Shown here: positions 8,721 through 17,029 of the stretch, in pieces
How the letters are laid out: every line of letters begins with the position of its first letter
Numbering within the stretch: the first letter of the stretch is position 1
NCBI GenBank assembly: GCA_017433295.1
Contig: JAFRHL010000031.1
Location: 1 to 50,932 of the forward strand
Direction of reading: 5' to 3'
Source of the DNA: Eubacterium sp.
Lineage (GTDB): Bacteria; Bacillota; Clostridia; Lachnospirales; Lachnospiraceae
Length of the DNA: 50,932 nt
The notes under the pieces: model-generated
The model's database searches: none
The model's input: only the letters and a program-made list of their open reading frames with translations
What the model was told of the DNA's origin: nothing
Position numbers and translations under genes: made by a program

Positions 8721-8749
8721 TTGCCATTTTATTGTTTACAAGGTATAAT
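8721..8749 (+). promoter_or_regulatory. Sigma-A promoter for the AIM24-like gene
   Basis: TTGCCA (8721-8726), a 17-bp spacer and a perfect TATAAT (8744-8749). It places transcription start near 8756, which rules out the longer frame beginning at 8721 and supports the start at 8790. Confidence 0.8.
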
Positions 8750-8789
8750 GAAGCAGAGGTTTGTTGTTGGCACGTTAAAGGAGGATTAT

Positions 8790-9464
8790 ATGCAGTACGA
8801 AATTAAAGGAGAACCATTACCGGTCGTTATTTGTCAGCTTGAATCAGGCGAGTCTCTGAATTGTGAATCCGGTGCCATGAGCTGGATGACCCCCAATATG
8901 GAGATGAAGACCAGCGGCGGAGGAGTAGGAAAAATGTTTGGCAAGATGCTCTCAGGGGAAAATCTTTTCCAGAATACTTATACCTGTAAGGGAGGTCAGG
9001 GCCTCATTGCCTTTGCATCCAGCTTCCCGGGATCTATCAGAGCCCTGGAAATCACTCCCTCCAATCCTGTTGTAGTTCAGAAGAGCGGCTATCTTGCTTC
9101 GGAACCGGGTGTTGAGCTGTCTGTTTTCTTCCAGAAGAAAGCCATGGGAGGTTTATTCGGAGGAGAAGGCTTTATTATGCAGAAGCTTTCCGGAAATGGT
9201 ATGGCCTTTGTAGAGTTTGACGGAAGTATCGTGGAATATGACCTCGATGCCGGTGAGAGTCTCCAGGTGGATACAGGACATGTGGCCATGATGGACGCAA
9301 GCTGCACCCTGGATGTAAAGGCCGTTAAGGGTGTTAAGAATATGCTTCTGGGTGGAGAAGGCTTATTCAACACAGTGGTAACAGGTCCGGGAAGAGTTTG
9401 GCTCCAGACCATGCCCGTTGTTAACTTTGTAGGTCTTATTTCGACCATGCTGCCATCCAAGTAA
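8790..9464 (+). CDS. AIM24/TIGR00266 family protein
   Basis: A 224-residue beta-rich protein of the TIGR00266 (AIM24-like) family. It has the typical N-terminus (MQYEIKGEPLPVVICQLESG) and the glycine-rich GGGVGKMFGKMLSGENLFQNTY segment. The molecular function of the bacterial family is not established. AAAGGAGG precedes the ATG at optimal spacing. The gene is bracketed by its own promoter and an intrinsic terminator, so it is monocistronic. Confidence 0.9.
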   Translation: MQYEIKGEPLPVVICQLESGESLNCESGAMSWMTPNMEMKTSGGGVGKMFGKMLSGENLFQNTYTCKGGQGLIAFASSFPGSIRALEITPSNPVVVQKSGYLASEPGVELSVFFQKKAMGGLFGGEGFIMQKLSGNGMAFVEFDGSIVEYDLDAGESLQVDTGHVAMMDASCTLDVKAVKGVKNMLLGGEGLFNTVVTGPGRVWLQTMPVVNFVGLISTMLPSK

Positions 9465-9496
9465 CAGAATTTTATTTCTTAAAAAGGTAAACTTTG

Positions 9497-9530
9497 CCCC
9501 CGGAATCAGGATTCCGGGGGGGTTTTTTTT
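9497..9530 (+). terminator. Intrinsic terminator after the AIM24-like gene
   Basis: Perfect 10-bp stem CCCCCGGAAT / ATTCCGGGGG with a CAGG loop, followed within 2 bases by eight T residues. Confidence 0.95.
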
Positions 9531-9621
9531 ACTCTATAGAAAATTACCTTGCATTTCCTGTAGAGTGAAATCGCCCCGGTCATTTTGCACAAATAGAAAT
9601 TCTTACCAAAAGATGAATAGA

Positions 9622-9657
9622 TTTACTGATTTAATTGTGATACAATAAATCAGTAAA
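9622..9657. promoter_or_regulatory. Extended -10 promoter embedded in a long dyad upstream of sppA
   Basis: Arms TTTACTGATTTA (9622-9633) and TAAATCAGTAAA (9646-9657) are perfect 12-bp complements. Inside them TTGT and ACAA also pair, leaving one bulged A and a GAT loop. The centre holds TGATACAAT (9638-9646), an extended -10 box for the downstream sppA/RDD operon. A dyad centred on a -10 box is what a repressor operator would look like; it could alternatively be a hairpin in an upstream transcript. Confidence 0.6.
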
Positions 9658-9705
9658 AAGGGATGGATACGTCCGGATAGTGATAAGGAGGAAAAGACGA
9701 TAATT

Positions 9706-10728
9706 ATGAAAGGGAAACAGATAGCCGGTATCATTGTGGTTTGCCTTATTCTGATCGTTACAGGACTGGTTGGAGTGGGGACCGCTGTTTACAAAAGCAA
9801 AATAAAACGGGAATCTGATAAAAAGACCATGGATACCCTGAACGATCTTCTATCAAGCCAGGAAAAGGAAATTCAATTACCCGAAAAGGAATTTGTCGGG
9901 CAGATCGATATTGTGGGTACTATCCAGAGACAGGATTCCTCTCCCGGATCTGTAGCTTCAAACAGTGAGTACAGACATGATTATTATCTGGAATTTATTG
10001 ACAAGATGGAAAAGGCAGATAATAATAAGGGGATTTTTCTTTATGTGGACAGCCCGGGCGGAACGGTTTATGAGAGTGATGAAATGTACCTGAAGCTGTT
10101 GGAATACAAGGAGAAAACAGGCAGGCCTGTGTATGCTTATTTCGCTGGTGAAGCATGCTCCGGGGCATATTATATTTCCATGGCAGCAGATAAGATCTAT
10201 GCCAACAGGAATTGCTGGACGGGATCCATCGGTGTCATTATTTCCATAATGAATTATGAGAAGCTGATGAAAAAGATCGGTGTTGCCGAAATTGATATTA
10301 CCAGCGGAAAAAACAAGACCATCGGGTCCGGAGCCCATGAGATGACCAAAGAACAGGAGAAGATCCTGCAGGCTCTGGTAGATGAGGCCTATGACCAGTT
10401 TACAGGTATTGTGGCCAAAGGACGGAATATGGATATTGAAAAGGTAAAGAAGCTGGCGGATGGACGGATCTATTCTGCAGCCCAGGCAAAAAAATACGGC
10501 CTTATCGATGAGATCATGGGCAAGGAAGAGACAAAATCTGAATTTGCGGCAAAGCTGGGCAATGATCAGATCGGATTTTTTGTCCCAAAGAAAAATACAC
10601 AATGGCAGAATATCTTTGATCAGATCTTCAGCCTGGCCGGACGCTTTGGAAGCAAGTCGGATATCCAGGCGGCAAGAGAGCTGATGGAAAATGATGAGAG
10701 CGGGGTGTTGATGTATTATGCAAAATGA
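9706..10728 (+). CDS. sppA: Signal peptide peptidase SppA (S49)
   Basis: Membrane-anchored serine protease that degrades cleaved signal peptides and other membrane fragments. The N-terminal hydrophobic helix is at about residues 5-25. The nucleophile is Ser152 in ACSGAYYIS, with the general-base lysine in SGKNKTIGS (Lys202 or Lys204) and the SPGG turn in YVDSPGGTV. The 340 residues match the single-domain Gram-positive form. AAGGAGG lies upstream of the ATG. The end overlaps the RDD gene by 11 bases, so the two are coupled. Confidence 0.93.
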   Translation: MKGKQIAGIIVVCLILIVTGLVGVGTAVYKSKIKRESDKKTMDTLNDLLSSQEKEIQLPEKEFVGQIDIVGTIQRQDSSPGSVASNSEYRHDYYLEFIDKMEKADNNKGIFLYVDSPGGTVYESDEMYLKLLEYKEKTGRPVYAYFAGEACSGAYYISMAADKIYANRNCWTGSIGVIISIMNYEKLMKKIGVAEIDITSGKNKTIGSGAHEMTKEQEKILQALVDEAYDQFTGIVAKGRNMDIEKVKKLADGRIYSAAQAKKYGLIDEIMGKEETKSEFAAKLGNDQIGFFVPKKNTQWQNIFDQIFSLAGRFGSKSDIQAARELMENDESGVLMYYAK

Positions 10729-11215
10729 ACAAACCCCAAAAGATGCATGGCCTCCCCTGGCAGAAGACCGTAAAAAAAGGGTATACGCCGGCTTTTTTGT
10801 AAGACTTACTGCCTATCTGATTGATAAACTGATCCTGTGTGTACCTCTTCTGGTGCTGAGAGCTGTAATAGGAATTATTTCTCTTAATGTAACCGATGGT
10901 TTGCTGACGAAGGATATTATATTCAGCTTTTCTGCGGTGGATCTGATCTTATATTTTGCAGGTGTGGCCTATTTTATCCTGATGACATATGGAGCAGGCA
11001 GGACAATAGGAAAAAGGCTTATGAAGATCAGGGTTGTCAGTAAAGATGACAGAAAGCCGACCTTGTTTGAAATATTTTTCCGTGAGACCTTCGGTCGTTT
11101 TCTCTCATCGGTTGTACTGTGTATCGGTTATCTGATCATCGGGGCAGGGGATGAAAAAGAAGCCCTGCACGATCATCTGGCGGATACCAGGGTGATTTAT
11201 GAATTTGACTCATGA
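10718..11215 (+). CDS. RDD-family membrane protein
   Basis: A 165-residue protein with the RDD signature at the start of its domain (GFFVRLTAYLIDKLIL), three membrane segments and the second conserved region (AGRTIGKRLMKIRVV). RDD proteins are small membrane proteins of mostly unknown role, some implicated in ion exchange. Overlap with sppA by 11 bases indicates one operon, a pairing also reminiscent of membrane-protein quality-control genes. The start at 10718 lies in the sppA tail. Confidence 0.88.
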   Translation: MQNEQTPKDAWPPLAEDRKKRVYAGFFVRLTAYLIDKLILCVPLLVLRAVIGIISLNVTDGLLTKDIIFSFSAVDLILYFAGVAYFILMTYGAGRTIGKRLMKIRVVSKDDRKPTLFEIFFRETFGRFLSSVVLCIGYLIIGAGDEKEALHDHLADTRVIYEFDS

Positions 11216-11242
11216 AGAGTAAAGAAAGGACGGATATCTGAT

Positions 11243-12295
11243 ATGAGATATGGTGAATTTCTTCCTGCCGGTGGAACCATCGGTTTTGTGGCCCCAGCCT
11301 TCGGCTGTAATACGGAGCCCTATCATAGTGCATTCTTAAGTGCGCTGGACATGTGGAAGAAGGAAAATTATGAATTGAAATGCGGACCCAATGTGTATGA
11401 AGGAAGTGGTCTGGGAATCAGCAATACACCGGAAAAATGTGCCCGGGAATTTAGTGACTGGTATTGTTCGCCGGATACGGATGTTCTTATCTCCTGCGGA
11501 GGAGGCGAGCTCATGTGCGAAATTCTCGACAAGGTTGATTTCGATGCAATAAAAAAAGCACAGGCAAAATGGTTTATGGGTTATTCAGATAATACAAATC
11601 TGACCTTTCTGCTGGCTACTCTCTGTGATACAGCAGCCATTTACGGCCCCTGTGCTCCCACCTTCGGCATGGTACCCCGTCATGAATCACTTCTGGATGC
11701 CATGAAGCTTCTGACCGGAGAAAGCCATCAGGCCCATGGATATGATAAATGGGAAAAAGAGAGCCTGAAGACAGAGGACAACCCTCTGGTCCCCTATAAT
11801 CTGACAGAACCAAGGATATTAAAATACCTGGCTGCTTCCGGGGAAGTGGAAACCTGCGACAGCACAAAGGAGATCACAATGCAGGGCCGCCTTTTGGGAG
11901 GCTGTCTGGACAGCCTGATTAATCTGTGCGGAACATGCTTTGACCAGGTGGAAGCATTTAACGAGAAGTATAAAGAGGACGGCGTGATATGGTTCCTGGA
12001 GTCCTGTGACCTCAATGTATTGCAGATGCGCCGTGCCCTGTGGCAGCTGTCCCATGCGGGATGGTTCCGCCATGCCAGAGGATTCCTGATCGGCCGGCCA
12101 TGGCATTTTGGGGAGGAGATCATGGGGCTTGACCAGTACAGGGCTGTGACGGATATGCTGTCAGAATATAACGTACCGGTTATAATGGATGCCGATATCG
12201 GACATCTTCCGCCCATGATGCCCCTGGTCTGCGGAAGCCTGGCAGCTGTTTCCGTAAAGGGGAATGATATCGGAATCCATATGGAATATAAATGA
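11243..12295 (+). CDS. S66 family peptidase (LD-carboxypeptidase / MccF-like)
   Basis: Serine carboxypeptidase of family S66, a group that includes cytoplasmic L,D-carboxypeptidases for murein recycling and MccF-like self-immunity peptidases. The nucleophile sits in GYSDNT, with a glutamate in WFLESCD and a C-terminal histidine in DIGHLPP, giving the Ser-Glu-His triad. At 350 residues and with the MccF-like insert it resembles the MccF branch somewhat more than the LdcA branch. It follows the RDD gene by 27 bp and may be cotranscribed. It converges on the malic enzyme gene with only 25 bp between them. Confidence 0.87.
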   Translation: MRYGEFLPAGGTIGFVAPAFGCNTEPYHSAFLSALDMWKKENYELKCGPNVYEGSGLGISNTPEKCAREFSDWYCSPDTDVLISCGGGELMCEILDKVDFDAIKKAQAKWFMGYSDNTNLTFLLATLCDTAAIYGPCAPTFGMVPRHESLLDAMKLLTGESHQAHGYDKWEKESLKTEDNPLVPYNLTEPRILKYLAASGEVETCDSTKEITMQGRLLGGCLDSLINLCGTCFDQVEAFNEKYKEDGVIWFLESCDLNVLQMRRALWQLSHAGWFRHARGFLIGRPWHFGEEIMGLDQYRAVTDMLSEYNVPVIMDADIGHLPPMMPLVCGSLAAVSVKGNDIGIHMEYK

Positions 12296-12320
12296 CGGAT
12301 ATCTGACCATCCCTTTTTGT

Positions 12321-13496
12321 TTATAGTCTGGCCACACCGCTGTCTCTGGCGGCTTTTGCCACAGCAGCAGCGACAGCTTTGCCGACCCGCGGATCCAGAG
12401 CCCTGGGGATAATGTAGTCCTCATTCAGCTCCTCCGGACTGATCAGGTCAGCCAGAGCCCGGGCAGCGGCGAGTTTCATACTCTCATTAATTTTACTGGC
12501 CCGGACATCAAAAGTCCCGCGGAAGACACCGGGGAAGGCCAGTACGTTGTTGATCTGATTTGGGAAATCACTGCGGCCGGTGGCGACAACCTTAGCTCCG
12601 CCGGCCCTGGCTTCCTCCGGAAAAATTTCCGGTGTCGGGTTGGCACAGGCAAAAATAATCGGATCCCTGTTCATGGACTGTACCATTTCCCTGTTTACCA
12701 GACCCGGGGCGGAAACGCCGATAAAGACATCTGCTCCCACCAGCATGTCAGCCAGGCTTCCCTGCCGGCCCTCCCTGTTGGTGACTTCGGCCATCTCTTC
12801 CTTGATCCAGTTCATGTCGTCTTTCCGGCCTTTATAAATGGCACCCATGCGGTCACACATAATAACATTTTCAAAACCCGCCAGAAGCAGCAGCTTCACA
12901 ATGGAGACAGCAGCGGCCCCGGCTCCGGAGGTGACGATTTTTACATCTTCTTTTTTCTTCTGAACCACCTTCAGGGCATTGACAAGTCCGGCCAGAGTGA
13001 TGATGGCTGTCCCGTGCTGGTCATCGTGAAAGACTGGTATGTCACATTTTTCAATTAGCTTGCGTTCTATTTCAAAACAGCGGGGGGCAGAAATATCTTC
13101 AAGATTTATTCCGCCGAAAGAGCCCGAGAGAAGGTAAACGGTATTGACAATCTCGTCCACATCCTTTGATTTAATACAGAGGGGGAAGGCATCCACATCG
13201 GCAAAAGACTTAAAAAGAACACATTTTCCTTCCATGACAGGCATCCCTGCCTCCGGTCCGATATCCCCCAGACCCAGAACGGCGCTGCCGTCAGTAATCA
13301 CTGCGCATAAATTATGCCGTCTGGTCAGCTCGTAGCTTTTACTGACATCCTTCTGAATTTCCAGGCAGGGCCGGGCTACCCCGGGAGTATAGGCCAGAGA
13401 CAGGTCAGTCTCATTTGTTACCGGGATGGTGGAGATGACTTCTATCTTACCTCCCAGTTTTTTATGTAAGTTCAAAGATTCTTTTGCGTAATCCAT
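12321..13496 (-). CDS. NAD(P)-dependent malic enzyme
   Basis: Short bacterial malic enzyme (391 residues) that oxidatively decarboxylates malate to pyruvate. Visible features are LAYTPGVARPCLEI with the catalytic tyrosine, GLGDIGPEAGMPVMEGK, the metal/substrate loop FHDDQHGTAI and the dinucleotide-binding VTSGAGAAAVSI. No C-terminal phosphotransacetylase domain is present. It follows murG on the same strand by 88 bp, but a probable terminator lies between them. Confidence 0.94.
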   Translation of the reverse strand: MDYAKESLNLHKKLGGKIEVISTIPVTNETDLSLAYTPGVARPCLEIQKDVSKSYELTRRHNLCAVITDGSAVLGLGDIGPEAGMPVMEGKCVLFKSFADVDAFPLCIKSKDVDEIVNTVYLLSGSFGGINLEDISAPRCFEIERKLIEKCDIPVFHDDQHGTAIITLAGLVNALKVVQKKKEDVKIVTSGAGAAAVSIVKLLLLAGFENVIMCDRMGAIYKGRKDDMNWIKEEMAEVTNREGRQGSLADMLVGADVFIGVSAPGLVNREMVQSMNRDPIIFACANPTPEIFPEEARAGGAKVVATGRSDFPNQINNVLAFPGVFRGTFDVRASKINESMKLAAARALADLISPEELNEDYIIPRALDPRVGKAVAAAVAKAARDSGVARL

Positions 13497-13530
13497 GGGG
13501 TCCTCGCTTTCCTTATATCAGTATTACTTT

Positions 13531-13566
13531 AAAAAGGCATAACTGCCCGGGAATCCTGAGCAGTTA
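13531..13566 (-). terminator. Probable terminator after murG
   Basis: On the minus strand the 7-bp arms TAACTGC/GCAGTTA (13540-13566) are followed by GCC and five T residues (13531-13535). The loop is 13 nt and the T run is short, so strength is moderate. Confidence 0.5.
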
Positions 13567-13584
13567 CGACTTTCTAAAAGATTA

Positions 13585-14649
13585 TTATTTTGTATTTTCG
13601 ACGATCAGATCTGTGATGATGGCAACGGCGTCATTCAGTTTACTTTCGCTCTGAGCCTGTATATATTCATCCCGTTCGTTATAAACATACTGGATGGCTT
13701 TCAGAAGAGCGTCATCTACCAGTTCTTCTTCCTGAATTACATAGCTGTAACCGGAATTCTCAAAGGAGGCAGCATTCAGAAGCTGGTCGCCCCGGCTTTG
13801 AGAGGCCGGAAGGGGTATCAGGATATTCGGTTTTTTCAAGGCCAGCAACTCGCAGATAGCATTGGCTCCGGCCCTTGATATGATCAGGTCTGTTGCCGCA
13901 AAGAGATGAGTAAGCTCCGATTTGGCATATTCAAACTGCTTGTAACCCGGGATGACTGCCAGGTTCTCTTCATAATTCCCTTTACCGCAAAGGTGGATGA
14001 TATCAAACTCCTTTAATAATTCGGCAAGATTTCTTCTTAAAGCATCGTTGATAGCCACGGCGCCAAGACTTCCGCCCATGGCAAGCAGCACAGGCTTGCT
14101 TCCGTCAAACTCGCAGATTTTAAGACCCTCTTCCCTGCTGCCGGAAAAAAGCTCCTTACGGATAGGAGAACCGGTTAAAACAGCCTTTTCAGGAGGAAGA
14201 TGTTCCAGCGTTTCAGGGAAATTGCAGCATACCTTGGTGGCGGAAGGAATACTCAGTTTATTTGCCAGACCGGGCGTAATGTCCGATTCATGGATAATGA
14301 CCGGAACCTTCTTTCTTTTGGCTGCCAGTACCACAGGGACTGTTACAAAACCACCTTTTGAAAAGACTATGTTGGGTTTTAGTTTCTTTATCAGACGGGA
14401 AGCCTCTGCGTAGCCCTTCATCACCCTGAAAGGATCAGAGAAATTCTTTACATCAAAATACCTCCGGAGCTTTCCGGAAGAGATGCCGTGATAGGGGATT
14501 CCCATTTCTTCAATAAGCCGCCGCTCGATGCCGTTATAGGAACCAATATAATGAATATCGTAGCCCTTCTCCTTAAGTCCGGGGATCAGGGCCATATTAG
14601 GGGTGACATGTCCGGCGGTTCCTCCGCCGGTTAAGATAATGCGCTTCAT
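13585..14649 (-). CDS. murG: MurG-type N-acetylglucosaminyltransferase
   Basis: GT28 glycosyltransferase that adds GlcNAc from UDP-GlcNAc to undecaprenyl-PP-MurNAc-pentapeptide (lipid I to lipid II) at the inner membrane face. The [12 protein letters not shown]-terminal loop, [35 protein letters not shown] and [15 protein letters not shown] motifs are all MurG-like. I start at 14649, where GGGAGG precedes the ATG, giving 354 residues. It is outside any visible division/cell-wall cluster and is paired with a TSCPD gene, which suggests either a second MurG paralogue or a relocated single copy. Confidence 0.9.
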   Translation of the reverse strand: MKRIILTGGGTAGHVTPNMALIPGLKEKGYDIHYIGSYNGIERRLIEEMGIPYHGISSGKLRRYFDVKNFSDPFRVMKGYAEASRLIKKLKPNIVFSKGGFVTVPVVLAAKRKKVPVIIHESDITPGLANKLSIPSATKVCCNFPETLEHLPPEKAVLTGSPIRKELFSGSREEGLKICEFDGSKPVLLAMGGSLGAVAINDALRRNLAELLKEFDIIHLCGKGNYEENLAVIPGYKQFEYAKSELTHLFAATDLIISRAGANAICELLALKKPNILIPLPASQSRGDQLLNAASFENSGYSYVIQEEELVDDALLKAIQYVYNERDEYIQAQSESKLNDAVAIITDLIVENTK

Positions 14650-14676
14650 TCGCCTTTGCCTCCCAGTCAATAATTA

Positions 14677-14925
14677 TCAATGTTGTTCTTTATACTGTTT
14701 TAGAGCCTTTGCAAGCTGATCAGGACAGGAAGTCCCGCGATTACCGCAGGGAATCCCCTCCAGAAGCATGATAATCTCATCAACACTGCGGCCGTTGGCC
14801 AGGATAGCGACACCCTGGGTATTGCCGGGACATCCGTTGATGAACTTAATATTTTTTACCTTATTGTCTTCGACACTGAACTGAATCTCCCGGGAACAGG
14901 TTCCTCTTGTTTTGTAAGTGTACAT
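14677..14925 (-). CDS. TSCPD-domain protein (TIGR03905 family)
   Basis: An 82-residue protein consisting of one TSCPD domain, with the conserved cysteine/glycine pattern FINGCPGNTQGV and the C-terminal TSCPDQLAKAL that names the family. Related domains occur at the C-terminus of some ribonucleotide reductases and bind metal. The stand-alone family has no assigned function. AAAGGAT precedes the ATG. It is the first gene of a unit with murG (gap 27 bp). Confidence 0.9.
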   Translation of the reverse strand: MYTYKTRGTCSREIQFSVEDNKVKNIKFINGCPGNTQGVAILANGRSVDEIIMLLEGIPCGNRGTSCPDQLAKALKQYKEQH

Positions 14926-14951
14926 TTGCCATCCTTTCTCTCTTGTGTATA

Positions 14952-14992
14952 AGTCCGGCCTTGCCGGACTGTGGCGATTGCGCGAAATCGCC
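14952..14992. repeat. Two tandem perfect hairpins in the TSCPD/murG leader
   Basis: AGTCCGGC-CTT-GCCGGACT (14952-14970) is followed two bases later by GGCGATT-GCGCGA-AATCGCC (14973-14992). Both stems are perfect and neither has a T tract in either direction. They lie in the 5' leader of the TSCPD/murG transcript and look like an intergenic palindromic element. Confidence 0.65.
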
Positions 14993-15036
14993 TAGACGAT
15001 TTCGATTGATTAATCTGTGTTTTATATTTGTTTATC

Positions 15037-15045
15037 AGTATAACA
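15037..15045 (-). promoter_or_regulatory. Extended -10 promoter for TSCPD/murG
   Basis: The minus strand reads TGTTATACT, an extended -10 element about 112 bp before the TSCPD start. The -35 region is poor (TATTCA at 17 bp). Confidence 0.45.
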
Positions 15046-15077
15046 TACAAGTTTTAAAATGAATAGCAGGAAAATTT

Positions 15078-15704
15078 TTAAAAATACAACTTTATTATTG
15101 CATCCAATGCTTTTGTTTCATTGAGCTTCCTTTCTGTTATTTTCAATTCTGCCTCAGCCGCTTCGCGTTTTTCATTGGCTTCTTTCCAATCAAAAGTTTT
15201 AAAATTCTCGAAAAGTACGCCCATATCATTCCCCTTCCTGACGCTTTGAAGCATTTTTTCTGCTTTTTCTTCCGGTACATCAATTTTCGTCATATAAAGC
15301 AAAAGCTGCATGGCTACATCGGCGTCCACCTGACTTTTATGCTCTATCAGAGAGATGACGTAAATTTCTTCCTGACTGTTTCCAAGCCGCAAATTAATCT
15401 TCTTAACCGTATCTCCTTCTACCTCTATCCCAAGAAGGAGCTTAAACCGACTTGTCTGGTCTTCGATGTCCTCCGGCTTAATATCAGAAAAGAAACTGAT
15501 TCCGGAATAATCTTTCAGGAACTGACTGGTCAGTACATTATTTTTAAAAATATCCTTGCTGTTTACATCCCTGATATGTAATAATTCTCCAGAAATGTCC
15601 GGGCTTTTATCTGCGAAAGGATGCCCCTCATCAGTTAGTAGATTTCCATTAATGGTTTTTTCATTAGCAGAGACATTGAGTGCTTTCTCATCTTGTCTTT
15701 GCAT
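15078..15704 (-). pseudogene. Shortened Rpn/YhgA-like PD-(D/E)XK nuclease
   Basis: A 208-residue frame with the core of the Rpn (recombination-promoting nuclease, transposase_31-like) family: the early NNVLTSQFLKDYSGI segment and the catalytic-strand region EIYVISLIEHKSQVDADVAMQLLLYM. Family members are usually about 300 residues. Here the nuclease core passes within a few residues of the LLLYM motif to the charged C-terminal helices (EANEKREAAEAELKITERK), so the middle appears deleted. The flanks are A+T-rich. AAGGAGG lies 12 bases before the ATG. It is probably a decayed mobile or addiction-type gene, although a short functional form is possible. Confidence 0.6.
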
Positions 15705-15803
15705 AATGCAGGATAACCTCCTTGATTAATTTATGTATAAATGTTAAATATATATAATTATAGTATATTTCAACATATGATGCAAGATGTTTTATTTTAT
15801 ATC

Positions 15804-15832
15804 TTGAGTATGACACTATGATATGATATAAC
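15804..15832 (+). promoter_or_regulatory. Candidate promoter for the DUF3842 gene
   Basis: TTGAGT (15804-15809), a 17-bp spacer and TATAAC (15827-15832), followed by a leader of about 100 nt. A second TTGACA at 15891 has no convincing -10 partner. Confidence 0.35.
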
Positions 15833-15939
15833 CATCACAGAGGATTATCTTGCCGGGATTGTATTTGTCAAAGGAATGGGAGTCGTGTACTTGACAATTC
15901 GGCTTAAAACTGTGTTTTCAGGAATTGAGGATGATGTAG

Positions 15940-16359
15940 ATGAATAATAAAAGAATAATCATGGTTTTAGATGCCCAGGGCGGAGGGCTTGGGAGGCAGC
16001 TGATTGCCGCAATACGAAGCAGTATCCCGGATGTCCATATTATTGCGACAGGGACCAACACTGTTGCAACAAACGCCATGTTGAAAGCGGGGGCTGACGA
16101 AGCGGCTACAGGGGAAAATGCGGTCCGTGTTGTAAGCCGCAGGGCAGATGTGATTATCGGACCGATCGGAATGGTTATAGCCGATGCCATGCTTGGGGAG
16201 ATTACTCCGGAAATGGCTGTTTCTATTGCACAGTCAGATGCAAAACGCATTATGATCCCTTTTAGTAATTGCCATAATTATATTGCTGGTGTATCAGATT
16301 TCAGCACAGGTCACCTCATGCATGATGCCATCAATCAGTTGAAAAAGATTTTGACATAG
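15940..16359 (+). CDS. DUF3842 family protein
   Basis: A 139-residue protein recognisable as DUF3842, a family common in Clostridia. The N-terminus IIMVLDAQGGGLGRQLIAAI looks like a nucleotide-binding Rossmann start. Other conserved stretches are ATGTNTVATNAMLKAGAD, DVIIGPIGMVIADAMLGEIT and a cysteine in PFSNCHNYIAGV. Function is unknown. A strong TTGACA sequence overlaps its last codons and stop, apparently serving the downstream operon. Confidence 0.85.
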   Translation: MNNKRIIMVLDAQGGGLGRQLIAAIRSSIPDVHIIATGTNTVATNAMLKAGADEAATGENAVRVVSRRADVIIGPIGMVIADAMLGEITPEMAVSIAQSDAKRIMIPFSNCHNYIAGVSDFSTGHLMHDAINQLKKILT

Positions 16360-16380
16360 GGATGAACCGTGTGGTATTTT
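16351..16380 (+). promoter_or_regulatory. Promoter overlapping the DUF3842 stop codon
   Basis: A consensus TTGACA (16351-16356), an 18-bp spacer and TATTTT (16375-16380). The start of transcription would fall at about 16387, immediately at the first leader hairpin. Confidence 0.55.
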
Positions 16381-16386
16381 AATAAT

Positions 16387-16612
16387 GATGGCAGAAGCCA
16401 TCTGATGACTGTGCAGAAGTACGGTTGATATACTTATATTACTATTAACAGGCATGGATCATGCGTAATCATCAAGTAGGTCATGAAGGCGTACATTACT
16501 CTTAAGAAGAAAGGGTTTTGTGCGCCTTTTTTGTTCCTGCCGGGATCTTTCCGGAAGTCCTTTGTGTGTGGAACTTTGAGGGAAATTAAAAAAAGATTTA
16601 GGAGGTTTAAAA
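16387..16612 (+). ncRNA. Structured leader RNA of the two-gene membrane operon
   Basis: About 225 nt between the predicted transcription start and the first ATG. It contains a perfect hairpin GATGGC-AGAA-GCCATC (16387-16402), a hairpin GCATG-GAT-CATGC (16452-16464), a strong terminator-like hairpin (16486-16532) and a further CCGG-GATCTTT-CCGG hairpin before the AGGAGG site. This is the layout of a transcription-attenuation leader. I searched it for the conserved cores of known riboswitch classes and T-boxes and did not recognise one. Confidence 0.4.
16486..16532 (+). terminator. Intrinsic terminator or attenuator
   Basis: Outer stem AAGGCGTACA / TGTGCGCCTT (10 pairs including one G-U), a 2x2 internal loop, inner stem ACTCTT / AAGGGT (6 pairs with one G-U) and a 7-nt loop, followed by a run of six T residues overlapping the stem end. 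It could end the DUF3842 transcript or attenuate the membrane operon. Confidence 0.85.
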
Positions 16613-17017
16613 ATGGCTTGTTTTCTGGTTTCAGCAGCTGAGGCTGCCATTGTGACTGCAGTTGAAAAAGCAGAGAAGAAAAAGGAGTTATCGGCTGTAG
16701 ACAATAATGAGGGAGAAAAAGGTGAAGAAGTGAAAATTCCATTCAGCAGAAAACTCAGATGGCTGACATATATGCTTTGGGGAGGAGCAGCTCTTCTGGC
16801 CTTTGAGCATATCTGGCATGGGGAGGTCGTGCCCTGGTTCCCCTTCCTGACGGCCATGTCGAATCTCGCAGATACAGCAGAAATGCTCCATGAGATGATG
16901 ACAGCAGGTATTTCAATGGCAGTATTGATTACCCTTGTCTGGATCGGCATGTGTATAGCGGCAGATGCAATCGTAAAACGTCCTGTCAGGGAAGCAGGCC
17001 AGATAACGAAGTGCTAG
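16613..17017 (+). CDS. Membrane protein of unknown function (first of pair)
   Basis: A 134-residue protein I cannot assign to a named family. The N-terminal 45 residues start MACFLVSAAEA and then are charged. Two membrane helices follow (about residues 52-72 and 96-118), separated by a conserved-looking loop rich in aromatic residues and histidine (FEHIWHGEVVPWFPF) and a second histidine segment (AEMLHEMMTAG). The histidines near the membrane could bind a metal or haem; that is speculation. AGGAGG precedes the ATG. It is 12 bp from the next membrane gene. Confidence 0.75.
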   Translation: MACFLVSAAEAAIVTAVEKAEKKKELSAVDNNEGEKGEEVKIPFSRKLRWLTYMLWGGAALLAFEHIWHGEVVPWFPFLTAMSNLADTAEMLHEMMTAGISMAVLITLVWIGMCIAADAIVKRPVREAGQITKC

Positions 17018-17029
17018 GGAGGTTCGGCG

